Positions 16,513-26,093 are shown, numbered from the stretch's first letter. The stretch: DNA of 40,843 nt from Hyphomonadaceae bacterium UBA1849 (GCA_002338565.1 DDIN01000003.1:1-40843), one strand, 5' to 3'. Numbers and translations are program-made. Notes: generated from the letters alone by a model not told the origin.

Positions 16513-18393
16513 TTATCTCAGTTTCACGCCAATAAGGGCTGTTGCGCCCGGTGCATGATAACCAAAGACATCGTCTACGCGCACGTCGAACAGGTTCTCG
16601 CCGCGTAGTGTAACGGAGAAGCGTTCTGTGACGGGGTATTCGAACGTTCCCGAGGCGAGCAGATAATCGCCAAGAGAAACGGTTGTGAACGTACCGAAGT
16701 CTGTGTCCAGCTGCGTACCGACATAGTCGAGCGCAAAGCCTGCGCGCATGCCTTCTACCGTTGAGGACTGCCAGTCGACAGACACGCTGCCGGTCCATTC
16801 CGGAACACGGATTTCCTGAATGCCGCTATCGCTTGTGGAGTCGATTTTCGTCGCACTCGCATTCAGGCGGAGCGTCTCGCTGATCGTCCAACCGAACGCG
16901 CCTTCGACACCTGAGCGCTCAGATTCGCCCGTACGGTTCATCGGCGTTGCGAGGAAGAGCGGCGGCGCATACGAGGTGTAGATCTCGTTTTCGAGTTCTG
17001 CCTCGAAATAGGTGAGAGACACATCGAATGGACCATGGATATGGTCGAAGCCAATTTCCCAGCTGGATGACGTTTCCGGCTGGAGGTCCGGATTGCCGAC
17101 AAAACTGCCCGGATAGAAGCCGAACAGTTCAGTGAAGGTCGGGTTCTTTACGCCTTCGCCAGCGCTTGCGCGAACGCGGAATGCAGGTGAGAGGTTATAC
17201 GCGGCACCAATGCGCCATGTGTCCGCGTCGTCGAATGCGCCGTCATTGTTGTCATGGCGCGCTGAAGCCGTCAGAGCGAGATCACCAACAGACAGACGCG
17301 CCTCAACTGCAGCGCCGAGCGTTTCGAATGTCTGGGACTGGTTCGGATCGCCGAAGACGCTTGCCTGACCTTCGCGCGTATAATCTTCCTGCTCCCAGTC
17401 CAGAATACCGGCAAGGTCCAGGACCACACCCTCGAATTCAAAAGAGGTCGCGGGAGAATAGGCAATCTTTGTGCGCTCACCGGTGGTTTCGTCGGTGGCG
17501 GCATCGTCTGAAAAGTTCTCGCGGACAACGGAGTTGAAGCTCGCCGTCAGAACGTGGTCGAGACCGAATGCGGTGGTGGATGCACGAGCGCCGAATAGCC
17601 ATTGGTCGCTTTCTGTTTCGCGGTCTGCATTGTCCAGAAGGCCGTCAAAGTCAGTGTCAGGATCAGTCTGGCTGGTGGTCGCGCGGTATGTGAGGAGGCC
17701 GCTCAGATCGATGGAGCTTGCGACCTGCTGATTGCCTGTGATGAGGAAGGAATAGCTCTCAGAACCGTCTTTTTCGCCATCATTGCCGGAGACATCGACG
17801 CCGTCTGTGCTGAATGCTGATGCAGCAGCGGAGAGATTTCCATTTCCGAAATCGAGACCGCCGGACACTTGTCCGCGCAGGGTACCGAACGTGCCATACT
17901 CTGCGGCCGCGTTCAGTTCGGTCGCTTCTGCGGTGACAAGATTGATCACGCCGCCGACAGCATCAGAACCGTAGAGCGCAGATTGCTCGCCGCGGGCAAC
18001 TTCGATGCGTGACAGGTTGAGGCCAGAGAACAGGCCGAAATCCGTTTCGCCATTCACGGCGTCGGAAACTTCAATACCGTTCAGAAGAACCAGTGTGTGA
18101 TTAGCCTCTGCACCGCGAATACGGATTTGAGTGAGGCCGCTCTGAGTGCCCGAACGGGAAATGCCGAGGCCGGGAACAGCGCGGAGTTGATCCGCAATGA
18201 ATTCTGAATCGCGGACGGCGAGATCAGCAGCGGAAAGAACAGATACGCTCGCTGTCACGTCTTCAGCAGCGACCGGACGAAGACCAACAACGCTGATCGT
18301 GTCCTGACGTGCTTCTTCTGTGTCAGCAGATTGTGCTTGGGCTGGCGCGATAAAACACAGTGCAGCGCAGCCCGAGAAAAGGATCGTTTTCAT
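16513..18393 (-). CDS. btuB: TonB-dependent outer-membrane cobalamin receptor
   Basis: This 626-residue protein has a signal peptide (cleaved after APAQA), a TonB box DTISVVG near the mature N-terminus, a plug domain (VPGLGISRSGTQSGLTQIRIRG, VLLNGIEVSD) and a 22-strand barrel ending in a terminal aromatic-poor strand ALIGVKLR. RGEQSALYGSDAVGGVINL is typical of BtuB-type receptors. It takes up vitamin B12 with energy from TonB-ExbBD. A cobalamin riboswitch precedes it, so the whole btuBFCD operon should be repressed when B12 is plentiful. Confidence 0.93.
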   Translation of the reverse strand: MKTILFSGCAALCFIAPAQAQSADTEEARQDTISVVGLRPVAAEDVTASVSVLSAADLAVRDSEFIADQLRAVPGLGISRSGTQSGLTQIRIRGAEANHTLVLLNGIEVSDAVNGETDFGLFSGLNLSRIEVARGEQSALYGSDAVGGVINLVTAEATELNAAAEYGTFGTLRGQVSGGLDFGNGNLSAAASAFSTDGVDVSGNDGEKDGSESYSFLITGNQQVASSIDLSGLLTYRATTSQTDPDTDFDGLLDNADRETESDQWLFGARASTTAFGLDHVLTASFNSVVRENFSDDAATDETTGERTKIAYSPATSFEFEGVVLDLAGILDWEQEDYTREGQASVFGDPNQSQTFETLGAAVEARLSVGDLALTASARHDNNDGAFDDADTWRIGAAYNLSPAFRVRASAGEGVKNPTFTELFGFYPGSFVGNPDLQPETSSSWEIGFDHIHGPFDVSLTYFEAELENEIYTSYAPPLFLATPMNRTGESERSGVEGAFGWTISETLRLNASATKIDSTSDSGIQEIRVPEWTGSVSVDWQSSTVEGMRAGFALDYVGTQLDTDFGTFTTVSLGDYLLASGTFEYPVTERFSVTLRGENLFDVRVDDVFGYHAPGATALIGVKLR

Positions 18394-18408
18394 ACGATAT
18401 CCCTATAG

Positions 18409-18424
18409 GCCGGCCTGCGCCGGC
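18409..18424 (-). promoter_or_regulatory. Hairpin just before the btuB ribosome binding site
   Basis: GCCGGC (18409-18414) and GCCGGC (18419-18424) are self-complementary copies around a 4-base loop, giving a strong GC stem. On the transcript it lies after the riboswitch aptamer and ends five bases before the AGGGAT ribosome binding site of btuB. It is a plausible part of the expression platform, but its pairing partner in the B12-bound state is not clear. Confidence 0.5.
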
Positions 18425-18554
18425 AGACGGACCTGGAAACGACATGAGTAACCCGCACTGCGCCCGGCGTCGCAATGGGGTGGCTTGTCGCTTCAAAGGA
18501 AGGGAAACCCTGTCCCGTCTGTCATTGGCTGGACCCGGCCGACGGACGAACGAC

Positions 18555-18712
18555 GCGATGGCAGGTCTCCTGGCTCACCGATCGTCGCATTCGCCCGCCT
18601 TCCCGGAATATCCAGTGGCGTGTGGGACGAATGCTCCCGGTTTACAGTTGCGGGCACAGCGCAGGATTTACACCTGCTTCCCTCTTCGCCGGTCTCCCGG
18701 CACCATCTAAGG
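18555..18712 (-). promoter_or_regulatory. Cobalamin (B12) riboswitch
   Basis: Read on the minus strand, the region has the standard elements in order: GGTGCC near 18705-18697, the GGGAAGCAGGTG and AATCCTGC pair, CCGCAACTGTAAACCGGGAG, the B12 box GCCACTGGATATTCCGGGAA (18619 downwards), and AGCCAGGAGACCTGCC (18575-18560). It lies 160 bases upstream of btuB, all of which is leader (18394-18554). Binding of adenosylcobalamin should lower btuBFCD expression, here probably at translation because no T-rich terminator is seen before btuB. Confidence 0.95.
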
Positions 18713-18745
18713 GGCGTTATTTCGCTGAATTGTGGGTGATGTCAA

Positions 18746-19240
18746 TCAGTTAGACAGAAATGGTTCCGGACAACCCGAGCCTTCCGGTACGCGGCGACCG
18801 GGCGCACGGCGTTGAACTTCGTTCAGGGCGCGGCGCAGGCGGAAGGTGATTTCACGGGAATTCATAACGCCCTGCATACAGACCAGAGGCTCTTTGGAAT
18901 CAGAGGCAATGACCACGGCATAGCCGGTGTAAGGGTACTGGTTGTAGGCGTGGTAGATTTGCTCAATGCCCGCAGACTGCATGCGGTTCAGGAACCCTGC
19001 CCACATTTCGTCTTTCTGCTGCTGTGTGCCGGTGCGCGCGTGCGTCAGATCGACCGAAATCCATTCCACCGGCTGATGGCTCATACCGTCTACGGCGTCA
19101 TGGAGTGCAGGATCGAAGATATGGCAAGTGGGGCACCAGTCAGCAGTGAAGTTGATGATCTGGATGCCCGGTGTATCAGCATGAGCGGGGCGGCTGAGCG
19201 CCCCGACCAGAATCAGAAACAGAAGTGCTGTAAGTCTCAT
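18746..19240 (-). CDS. Secreted thioredoxin-like protein
   Basis: A 164-residue protein with a signal peptide (cleavage after AHA, about residue 21) and a thioredoxin fold start: INFTADWCPTCHIFDP, with the redox pair Cys36-Cys39. Additional cysteines occur at the LVCMQG and SGCPEP segments. It probably acts as a periplasmic thiol-disulfide protein. The ATG has a strong site AGAAGGAGGAG and lies 43 bases after purB, so it may share that transcript. It ends about 30 bases before the B12 riboswitch of the next operon. Its partner proteins are unknown. Confidence 0.8.
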   Translation of the reverse strand: MRLTALLFLILVGALSRPAHADTPGIQIINFTADWCPTCHIFDPALHDAVDGMSHQPVEWISVDLTHARTGTQQQKDEMWAGFLNRMQSAGIEQIYHAYNQYPYTGYAVVIASDSKEPLVCMQGVMNSREITFRLRRALNEVQRRAPGRRVPEGSGCPEPFLSN

Positions 19241-19283
19241 ATCACTCCTCCTTCTGGCACAATGAGTTCAGCTTAGCGCTGTC

Positions 19284-20588
19284 TCAAGCAAGAGCGTTGC
19301 CAAACACGCGGTCGAAGATCTCATCGACACGCTTTGTGTGATAGCCCAGATCAAACAGCTCGTCGATCTGCTCGTCAGTCAGCATCGATTTAATGTCAGC
19401 GTCTGCTTTCAGAAGCTCGTTGAACGGCTTGCCTTCGCGCCATGTGACCATCGCATTGCGCTGAACAAGGCGGTAAGCATCTTCACGGCTTGAACCGGCT
19501 TCAACAAGCGCGAGAAGCACACGCTGGGAGTTATGAAGACCGCCCAGCTGGTTCATGTTGCGCTCCATGTTGTCAGGATAGACAACAAGGCCGTCCATCA
19601 CGCCTTTCAGACGCGCCAGAGCAAAGTCGAGGTGGATTGTCGCGTCAGGGCCGATACCGCGCTCTACAGAAGAGTGAGAGATATCACGCTCGTGCCACAG
19701 GGCGACGTTTTCCATCGCCGGAACAACAGATGAGCGAACAAGGCGCGCAAGACCGGTGAGGTTCTCGGTGAGGACAGGGTTACGCTTGTGCGGCATAGCA
19801 GAAGAGCCTTTCTGACCGGCAGAGAAGAACTCTTCGGCTTCCAGAACCTCTGTACGTTGCAGGTGGCGAATCTCGGTGGCGAGACGCTCGATAGAGCTTG
19901 CGACGACGCCGAGCGCGCAGAAGAAGGCTGCATGGCGGTCACGCGGGATGACCTGAGTTGAAACAGGTTCCTGCGCGAGGCCGAGTGCGTTTGCGACATA
20001 AGCTTCAATGCGCGGATCAATGTTGGCGTAAGTGCCGACAGCGCCAGAGATTGCGCAGGTCGCGATTTCTTCGCGCGCTGTTTTCAGGCGCTGAAGGTTA
20101 CGGTCAAACTCTGCATAATAAGTGGCAAGCTTCACACCGAAAGTTGTCGGCTCTGCGTGAATGCCGTGGCTGCGGCCGATTGTGATCGTCCATTTGTGCT
20201 CTTCAGCGCGCTTCTTGATGCTTTCCAGAAGCTCTTCCATGTCCTTGATCAGGATGTCGCTGGCGCGGGACAGCTGAACCGCAAGGCAGGTGTCTAGAAC
20301 GTCTGAAGATGTCAGGCCCTTGTGAAGAAAGCGGGCTTCCTCGCCAACGAATTCGGCAACGCTTGTAGTGAAGGCGATAATGTCGTGCTTCACTTCGCGT
20401 TCGATCTCGTCAATCCGCTCGACACTGAAATTGCCGCGTTCACGAATTGCCTGCGCAGCTTCCTGCGGGATTTCGCCGAGTTCGGCCATGGCCTCACAAG
20501 CAAGCGTCTCGATTTCAAGCCAGATTGCGTATTTGCTTTCCGGGCTCCAGATGGCGCTCATTTCCGGGCGGGCATAACGAGGGATCAT
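19284..20588 (-). CDS. purB: Adenylosuccinate lyase
   Basis: This 434-residue member of the fumarase/aspartase superfamily cleaves succinyl groups in two steps of purine synthesis (SAICAR to AICAR, adenylosuccinate to AMP). The signature GSSAMPHKRNP is intact, and the two other conserved regions read TSSDVLDT and GRSHGIHAEPTT. Length fits the short bacterial form. The start MIPRYARPEMSAIWS is the usual N-terminus. A thioredoxin-like gene follows after 43 bases. Confidence 0.96.
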   Translation of the reverse strand: MIPRYARPEMSAIWSPESKYAIWLEIETLACEAMAELGEIPQEAAQAIRERGNFSVERIDEIEREVKHDIIAFTTSVAEFVGEEARFLHKGLTSSDVLDTCLAVQLSRASDILIKDMEELLESIKKRAEEHKWTITIGRSHGIHAEPTTFGVKLATYYAEFDRNLQRLKTAREEIATCAISGAVGTYANIDPRIEAYVANALGLAQEPVSTQVIPRDRHAAFFCALGVVASSIERLATEIRHLQRTEVLEAEEFFSAGQKGSSAMPHKRNPVLTENLTGLARLVRSSVVPAMENVALWHERDISHSSVERGIGPDATIHLDFALARLKGVMDGLVVYPDNMERNMNQLGGLHNSQRVLLALVEAGSSREDAYRLVQRNAMVTWREGKPFNELLKADADIKSMLTDEQIDELFDLGYHTKRVDEIFDRVFGNALA

Positions 20589-20801
20589 GGTCGGGCCTAT
20601 CTCAGTACAAGAATTGATTGAAACTACGCGCTGATTAGGCGTTACAAATTCGATTGTCTACTGAGCTACAGGCTCGGACTTAACTTTAATCGCTGCCAGC
20701 TTACTTCGGGGAAGGTGATGAATTGAGGGCATGGACATCGAAGACACGGCACTTTTTTGTCACTGCGGCCAATTTACTATGCGGTTTTTTCCGGGAAGGG
20801 T

Positions 20802-20830
20802 TTGCCAATCTGAATGTCCGCGTCTAATCC
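20802..20830 (+). promoter_or_regulatory. Possible sigma-70 promoter of the pccA operon
   Basis: TTGCCA (20802-20807) and TAATCC (20825-20830) are separated by 17 bases, 40 bases before the pccA start. The -10 match is poor. The remainder of the 281-base gap between purB and pccA (20589-20869) shows no other clear site. Confidence 0.3.
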
Positions 20831-20869
20831 GGTCTGAAAAATAGTCAGCGTTCAGGGGCAAGAATAAGC

Positions 20870-22873
20870 ATGTTTTCGAAAATCCTCATTGCGAACCGTG
20901 GTGAAATTGGTGTGCGCGTCATCAAGACGTGCAAGCGGATGGGCGTAAAAACAGCCATTGTTTATTCCGAGGCCGACGCAGACAGCCTCGCGGTTGAAAT
21001 GGCAGATGAAGCCGTCTTTATCGGTGGCGCGCCTGCTTCAGAATCGTACCTGGTTCAGGACAAGATCATCGACGCCGTACGCAAGACCGGCGCAGAAGCT
21101 GTTCACCCTGGTTTCGGTTTCCTCTCTGAGAACCCTGTATTTGCCCGCCGCCTTGAAGAAGAGAAAATCACCTTCATCGGCCCGAACCCGTTCGCGATCG
21201 AATCCATGGGTGACAAGATCACCTCTAAAGAATTCGCTGCCAAAGCAGGCGTTTCTACAGTTCCGGGCCATATGGGCCTGATCGAGGAAACTGAAGAGGC
21301 TGTGCGCATTTCTGGCGAGATCGGTTATCCGGTCATGATCAAAGCGTCTGCCGGCGGTGGCGGTAAAGGTATCCGCGTTGCTTATGACGACGCAGAAGTC
21401 CGCGAAGGCTTCCCGGCAGTTAAGGCCGAAGCGAAAACAGCATTCGGCGATGATCGTGTCTTCATCGAGAAATTCATTCTGAGCCCACGCCACGTTGAAA
21501 TTCAGGTTCTTGGCGACAAGCATGGTAATGCGGTCCACCTGTTCGAGCGTGAGTGCTCTATCCAGCGTCGTAACCAGAAAGTCATCGAGGAAGCACCGTC
21601 TCCGCTTCTCGACGAAGAGACCCGCATGAAGATGGGCGCGCAAGCTGTCGCGCTGGCGAAAGCGGTGAACTATGACAGTGCCGGTACAGTGGAATTCGTT
21701 GCTTCAGGCGTCGATAAGAGCTTCTACTTCCTTGAGATGAACACGCGTCTGCAGGTGGAACACCCGGTCACAGAGATGATTACGGGCGTTGACCTTGTTG
21801 AGCAGATGCTGCGTGTGGCGTCCGGTGAGAAGCTTGCGATTGCGCAGGACGATCTCTCCATCAATGGCTGGGCGGTGGAAAGCCGTGTCTACGCGGAAGA
21901 TCCATACCGCAACTTCCTGCCAAGCATTGGCCGTCTGAAGCGTTACATTCCGCCAGTGGAAGGCGAAGCGACAGGCGCACCGGGCGTTGTGCGTGTTGAT
22001 TCCGGTGTCCGTGAGGGCGACGAAATCTCCATGTTCTATGACCCGATGATCTCCAAGCTGGTGACACACGGCAAGACACGTGACGAGGCGATTGATACGC
22101 AGCTCGCGGCGATGGACCGTTACCACATTGAAGGTATTCAGGATAACATGCCGTTCGTGACCGCTGTGTACGAGCAAGAGCGTTTCCGTTCCGGCGACAT
22201 CACCACGGCTTACATCAAAGACGAGTTCCCTGACGGCTTTAACGGTGTTGAACCGACCGCAGAACAGACTCTGATTTTGACGGCAAGTGCAGCTCACGTG
22301 CACGGCGTGTACTCTGCTCGTGCAGCGTTGACATCAGGTCGCCTGTCTCCTCCTGAGACTGTTCGCGAGGACTGGGTCGTTATTCTCGATAAATCGCATT
22401 ATCCGATCAAACTGCGCTTTGCTGAAGGCCGCAGCGAAATTGAGATTGAGGGCATGGTCCACGTTCTGGAAACAGACTGGAAGCCGGGTACGCACCTTCT
22501 CGAAGGTACGCTGGATGGTAACCCGTTTGCCGTTAAGTTTGCCGACCGCACTGAAGGCTATCTCTTCCGCCACCGCGGCGTTGCACTCCGTGCGCTGGTT
22601 TGCACACCACGTTCTGCAGAGCTTCACGCAAAACTTCCTGAGAAAGAAGCGGCTGACCTTTCCAAACTGATCATGAGCCCGATGCCGGGTCTCGTCGTCT
22701 CCATGGATGTCGAGCTTGGTCAGGAAGTGAAATCAGGCGAAGCTGTCTGCGTTGTCGAAGCCATGAAGATGCAGAACATCATCCGTGCTGAAGCAGACGG
22801 CGTCGTGAAAGCGATCAATGTTGGCGCTGGCGACAGTGTTGCTGCTGACGAAATCATGGTTGAATTCGAGTAG
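20870..22873 (+). CDS. pccA: Propionyl-CoA carboxylase, biotin-carrying alpha subunit
   Basis: A 667-residue biotin carboxylase plus biotinyl protein: ILIANRGEIGVRVIKTCKRMG at the start, ATP-grasp GGGGKG (162-167), EMNTRLQVEHPVTE, a BT linker domain, and EAMKMQN with biotinylated Lys about 633. It carboxylates biotin for conversion of propionyl-CoA to (S)-methylmalonyl-CoA. Length and the NIIRAEADG end resemble alphaproteobacterial PccA; the methylcrotonyl counterpart is the paralogue at 1405-3309. No pccB is in the window. The next gene follows after 31 bases. Methylmalonyl-CoA is normally processed by a B12-dependent mutase, which links it in metabolism to the B12 uptake genes nearby. Confidence 0.9.
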   Translation: MFSKILIANRGEIGVRVIKTCKRMGVKTAIVYSEADADSLAVEMADEAVFIGGAPASESYLVQDKIIDAVRKTGAEAVHPGFGFLSENPVFARRLEEEKITFIGPNPFAIESMGDKITSKEFAAKAGVSTVPGHMGLIEETEEAVRISGEIGYPVMIKASAGGGGKGIRVAYDDAEVREGFPAVKAEAKTAFGDDRVFIEKFILSPRHVEIQVLGDKHGNAVHLFERECSIQRRNQKVIEEAPSPLLDEETRMKMGAQAVALAKAVNYDSAGTVEFVASGVDKSFYFLEMNTRLQVEHPVTEMITGVDLVEQMLRVASGEKLAIAQDDLSINGWAVESRVYAEDPYRNFLPSIGRLKRYIPPVEGEATGAPGVVRVDSGVREGDEISMFYDPMISKLVTHGKTRDEAIDTQLAAMDRYHIEGIQDNMPFVTAVYEQERFRSGDITTAYIKDEFPDGFNGVEPTAEQTLILTASAAHVHGVYSARAALTSGRLSPPETVREDWVVILDKSHYPIKLRFAEGRSEIEIEGMVHVLETDWKPGTHLLEGTLDGNPFAVKFADRTEGYLFRHRGVALRALVCTPRSAELHAKLPEKEAADLSKLIMSPMPGLVVSMDVELGQEVKSGEAVCVVEAMKMQNIIRAEADGVVKAINVGAGDSVAADEIMVEFE

Positions 22874-22904
22874 TCAGCCAATTCTGGTGTAAGTGGGGTA
22901 AGTC

Positions 22905-23609
22905 ATGACCGATCAGTCCGCGTCAGTTGAAACAATGTACGATCCTGACCGTCCATGGATTTCCGGTCCCGACGAAGACCCAAATCGCGCCAATTGGGCC
23001 GCGGAGTATTTTGACCCGACGGGGGAGACCGCGAAACCGGTCTTTCTGCGTGGACAGATGCTGCTTGCAATCGCACGGCTTGCAATCCTGGCAGCTACAT
23101 TTGGTATTCTATCCAGCGCACCGAGAGTTGGAGCGGCAGTCGCGGCTTTCGGCATTGGAGTTCCAATGTTGATGTCGTTGGTGAGCCATGTTCGGCGTCT
23201 TGCGCATGCGGGCCGTCCAGCGTTTTTGGCTCTGTTTGTCGCTCTTCCGTTCCTATTGGCATCGCTCTTCACTGTGGTACAGATTCAGGCGATTTCCCAG
23301 CAGCCTGTTGTGGCTGAATTGGATGCCGAAACGCTCCGCGCTGCGGTTGAAGCGGAATTAAATGGCTCCGACACAGAAGAAGCCAACGAAGCCGACGCAC
23401 CAGAGGCAGAAGCACCTGCACCACGCCCGCAAATGCGCAGACGCGGACCTCCTCCAACAGCTGAACAAATGCTCGCAGGTACGATTCAGGGTGGGATTGT
23501 GATGTGGCTGTTGCTGAGCCTGTTCACTATGGTTTATTCGTTGGTCTACGTAGCGCGTCGACCTCGGGCCGAACGTGTAGAAAATCGGCGCACCAGCCTT
23601 TACGGCTGA
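22905..23609 (+). CDS. Small membrane protein, possibly DUF805-related
   Basis: A 234-residue protein of unknown function. It has an acidic soluble N-terminus (1-45), three hydrophobic helices (about 52-71, 74-93 and 105-127), a soluble acidic, Ala/Glu/Pro-rich segment (136-170) with a basic MRRRGPPP stretch after it, and a fourth helix (194-216) followed by a basic tail. The segment SHVRRLAHAGRPAFLAL resembles the RLhDiGrsGw region of DUF805 membrane proteins, which is only a suggestion. It lies 31 bases after pccA and probably shares its transcript. Its stop codon directly abuts the stop of the convergent kinase gene. Confidence 0.7.
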   Translation: MTDQSASVETMYDPDRPWISGPDEDPNRANWAAEYFDPTGETAKPVFLRGQMLLAIARLAILAATFGILSSAPRVGAAVAAFGIGVPMLMSLVSHVRRLAHAGRPAFLALFVALPFLLASLFTVVQIQAISQQPVVAELDAETLRAAVEAELNGSDTEEANEADAPEAEAPAPRPQMRRRGPPPTAEQMLAGTIQGGIVMWLLLSLFTMVYSLVYVARRPRAERVENRRTSLYG

Positions 23610-26006
23610 TTACGCCGCTTCAATGTCTTCATCTGGCTGCTGAACCGGCAGGTAGAGCGTTACAGTCGTTCCGACATTCAATTCACTATCAATCGCGAAC
23701 CGGCCGCCGTGCAGCTCGACAAGCGAGCGCGTGAGGGCAAGGCCGAGACCGGTGCCGTTATGGTTCATGTCCTGATTGGACTCTGCCTGCTCGAACGGGT
23801 TGGCGAGGCGTGGCAGGTCATCCTTGGAAATGCCGACGCCAGAGTCTTTGACCGAGATCGAAATAAACTCTTTCTCATTCTTCACTGTGACGGTGATCTT
23901 CCCGTCATCGCGTGTGAATTTAATCGCGTTTGAGACGAGGTTCAGAACCATCTGGCGGACGGCACGGTGGTCGGCCTCAATGTCATGAACATCGTCGGCG
24001 TGAACCAGCTCTAGCTTGATATTTTTTTCGTCCGCCTTGCGGCGGATCATCCGGATGGCGGCATCGACAGGTTCGACTGGGTCGATCGGCTTGGTGTTGA
24101 TCGTCATCTTGCCGGATTCGATCTTCGCCATGTCGAGAATGTCGTTGATCATGTCGAGCAGGTGCTGACCGGATAGCAGAATGTCCTGTGCGTATGACTT
24201 ATAACGCTCATCTCCGAGCGGGCCGAAAATCTCTTTCACGAGCATTTCAGAGAAGCCGTTAATCGCGTTGAGCGGCGTTCGAAGCTCATGGCTCATATTC
24301 GCAAGGAAGCTGCCTTTGGCCTGGCTGGCATGCTCTGCCTTAGTTTTCTCTTCTGCGTATTTGCGAGTGAACTCTCTTGCGCGCCCTTCAGAGCGTTCCA
24401 GCTCGGAGATAAGGCGCTTCAGCTTCTTCTCATTGCGAAGGTGTTCGTCTTGCTGATTCTTGAGCTTAGAAATGTCTGACGCGATGGTGAGCATCAGGCC
24501 ACCTGAGGTTTCACGCTCCGCAAGGTGGAACCAGCGGCCGTCACGCATCAGCACTTCTCGCTCTTCGCCAACATCCTCTGTCGCACGGTCGAAGCGCACA
24601 GCGCGACTGATTTCTACATTGATGATGTCATGGCTGACACCTGGGCGCAGCACCTCGTCATCCAGCGCGAATGCTTTTGCGAAAGCCGGGTTCCAGAACA
24701 TCAGGCGCTTGCGATCATCCCAGAGCGCGATCGGCATAGAGAAGCCCTCGAATGCGTTCCGCAGCCGCATTTCAGAGGCGCGCATACGCTCTTCGAGAAG
24801 CCGGCGATCTGATACGTCGATTGCAATGCCTTCCAGCGCGATCTGATCGGCAACGGCGCGCGATTGAGGGCGCAGCGCTCTGAATTCGAAATGGCGCCCA
24901 CGGATATTGAGCGTGCCTTTCAGCGTGCCGTCGACAGCACCCTTTGCGACGGCGTTTACAAACTTACGAGCACTCTGCGCACCGAAATATGGCTCCAGAG
25001 CATTGAGCGGAATATCGCTGCCCGGTTCCAGATTCAACGACTTGGCCAGAGCACCTGAAACGGTCAGAGACTGGATGTTGCGATCAATCTTCCATGAGCC
25101 GACGCCAACATTTGCAGCAAGACGTGTCAGGCCTTCAGAGGCTTCTGCAAACCCTGCATCTGTCACTTTCTGCTTTTTGCTCGGTTTTGCAGCCGGTTTT
25201 GCACCGCCGAGACGAGACCGCGCAGCCCCCAGCAGGCTGAGAACAGCCAGCGCCGGTGACAAGAATAGCAGAGAGTAAAGAAGAATGGCGCCGGTGCCGA
25301 GCGCAGTGAACCATGGTTCGGTCTGAACCTGGCATACCTGTAGCGGGCCACCATTGTGCGCGACGCAGGTGGATGTGTGGCGGACCCAGTAGCGGTCAAA
25401 GCTCGTCAGATCCTGAAGAACATCTTGTCTGTCGAGCCAGCCAATTACGTCTTGGGAGCCGACAGAGCCGCCCTGCGGCGCACCTTGCCCCATAGAAAAG
25501 CGCAGGGCTTCGTTCTGCGGGAGGTCGGATGCAAGTTGGTGGAGCGGAATGGTCGAGATGAACTCGGTGCGCCCGACAGTCGACATGATGAGAAGGTTGC
25601 TCGAACTGGCACCGATGGTTACGCCATTTTCCGACATCCATCGCGCAGTCTGAAGCGTTTGCTCATCAGTGAGGGCGGCGCGGCTCCCCTCGGGGGATAT
25701 ACGGAAAATACGCTGAACCGATGATATCTGGCTTTCAACTTCCAGAACGGAGCTGCCTGAATTCAGACCTACCGTAAGAGCATCGCCAATAATATCGCGC
25801 TGCAGGTCGTAACGATCGAGCATGCTCTGCATGTTGGTCTGTAGTCGTGCCTGCTGAAGCTCACTTTCGCGCTTAATGTCATCCCAGCCTTTAACGCCAA
25901 GAATGCCGATCTGAATTGTCAGGAAAACGCCGGTGAGGAAGCTGAGGCGCGACAGCGACGTAGACATGTTGCTTCGGGCGCGCGTGCTTTGCGCTCCGGC
26001 ATGCAT
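23610..26006 (-). CDS. PleC-like sensor histidine kinase
   Basis: A hybrid-free membrane kinase of about 798 residues. It has a helix at 21-39, a periplasmic domain, a second helix at 235-262, a weak PAS-like domain (about 290-400), a PAS domain (about 412-515), a coiled linker, and HisKA with the H-box NMSHELRTPLNAINGF (phospho-His 573) followed by FGPLGDERYKSYAQDIL, which is characteristic of PleC/DivJ-type kinases. The ATPase boxes are N (NLVSNAIKFT), DSGVG and GTGLGLAL. I chose the ATG at 26006 because AAGGA lies just upstream; an ATG at 25967 is possible, the far TTG at 26090 less so. A perfect CtrA box lies about 90 bases upstream. In Caulobacter PleC acts on DivK at the stalked-cell decision; the same job is inferred here. 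Confidence 0.85.
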   Translation of the reverse strand: MHAGAQSTRARSNMSTSLSRLSFLTGVFLTIQIGILGVKGWDDIKRESELQQARLQTNMQSMLDRYDLQRDIIGDALTVGLNSGSSVLEVESQISSVQRIFRISPEGSRAALTDEQTLQTARWMSENGVTIGASSSNLLIMSTVGRTEFISTIPLHQLASDLPQNEALRFSMGQGAPQGGSVGSQDVIGWLDRQDVLQDLTSFDRYWVRHTSTCVAHNGGPLQVCQVQTEPWFTALGTGAILLYSLLFLSPALAVLSLLGAARSRLGGAKPAAKPSKKQKVTDAGFAEASEGLTRLAANVGVGSWKIDRNIQSLTVSGALAKSLNLEPGSDIPLNALEPYFGAQSARKFVNAVAKGAVDGTLKGTLNIRGRHFEFRALRPQSRAVADQIALEGIAIDVSDRRLLEERMRASEMRLRNAFEGFSMPIALWDDRKRLMFWNPAFAKAFALDDEVLRPGVSHDIINVEISRAVRFDRATEDVGEEREVLMRDGRWFHLAERETSGGLMLTIASDISKLKNQQDEHLRNEKKLKRLISELERSEGRAREFTRKYAEEKTKAEHASQAKGSFLANMSHELRTPLNAINGFSEMLVKEIFGPLGDERYKSYAQDILLSGQHLLDMINDILDMAKIESGKMTINTKPIDPVEPVDAAIRMIRRKADEKNIKLELVHADDVHDIEADHRAVRQMVLNLVSNAIKFTRDDGKITVTVKNEKEFISISVKDSGVGISKDDLPRLANPFEQAESNQDMNHNGTGLGLALTRSLVELHGGRFAIDSELNVGTTVTLYLPVQQPDEDIEAA

Positions 26007-26093
26007 AGCGTCCTTATGTCCGTTATTCGTCTTCACTGAAGTGCCTCGACCGTTCAAGGCATAAAGCCCACGATTCTGATACGGCACCAAATA

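Noticed and set aside
18360..18753. Several plus-strand frames over the btuB leader
   Set aside because: The region is fully explained by the cobalamin riboswitch on the minus strand.
20630..20700. tRNA-like sequence on the minus strand (CCTGTAGCTCAGTAGACAAT)
   Set aside because: It resembles the 5' part of a tRNA D arm, but has no GAGC partner, no closed acceptor stem and no CCA; judged chance similarity in the purB leader.
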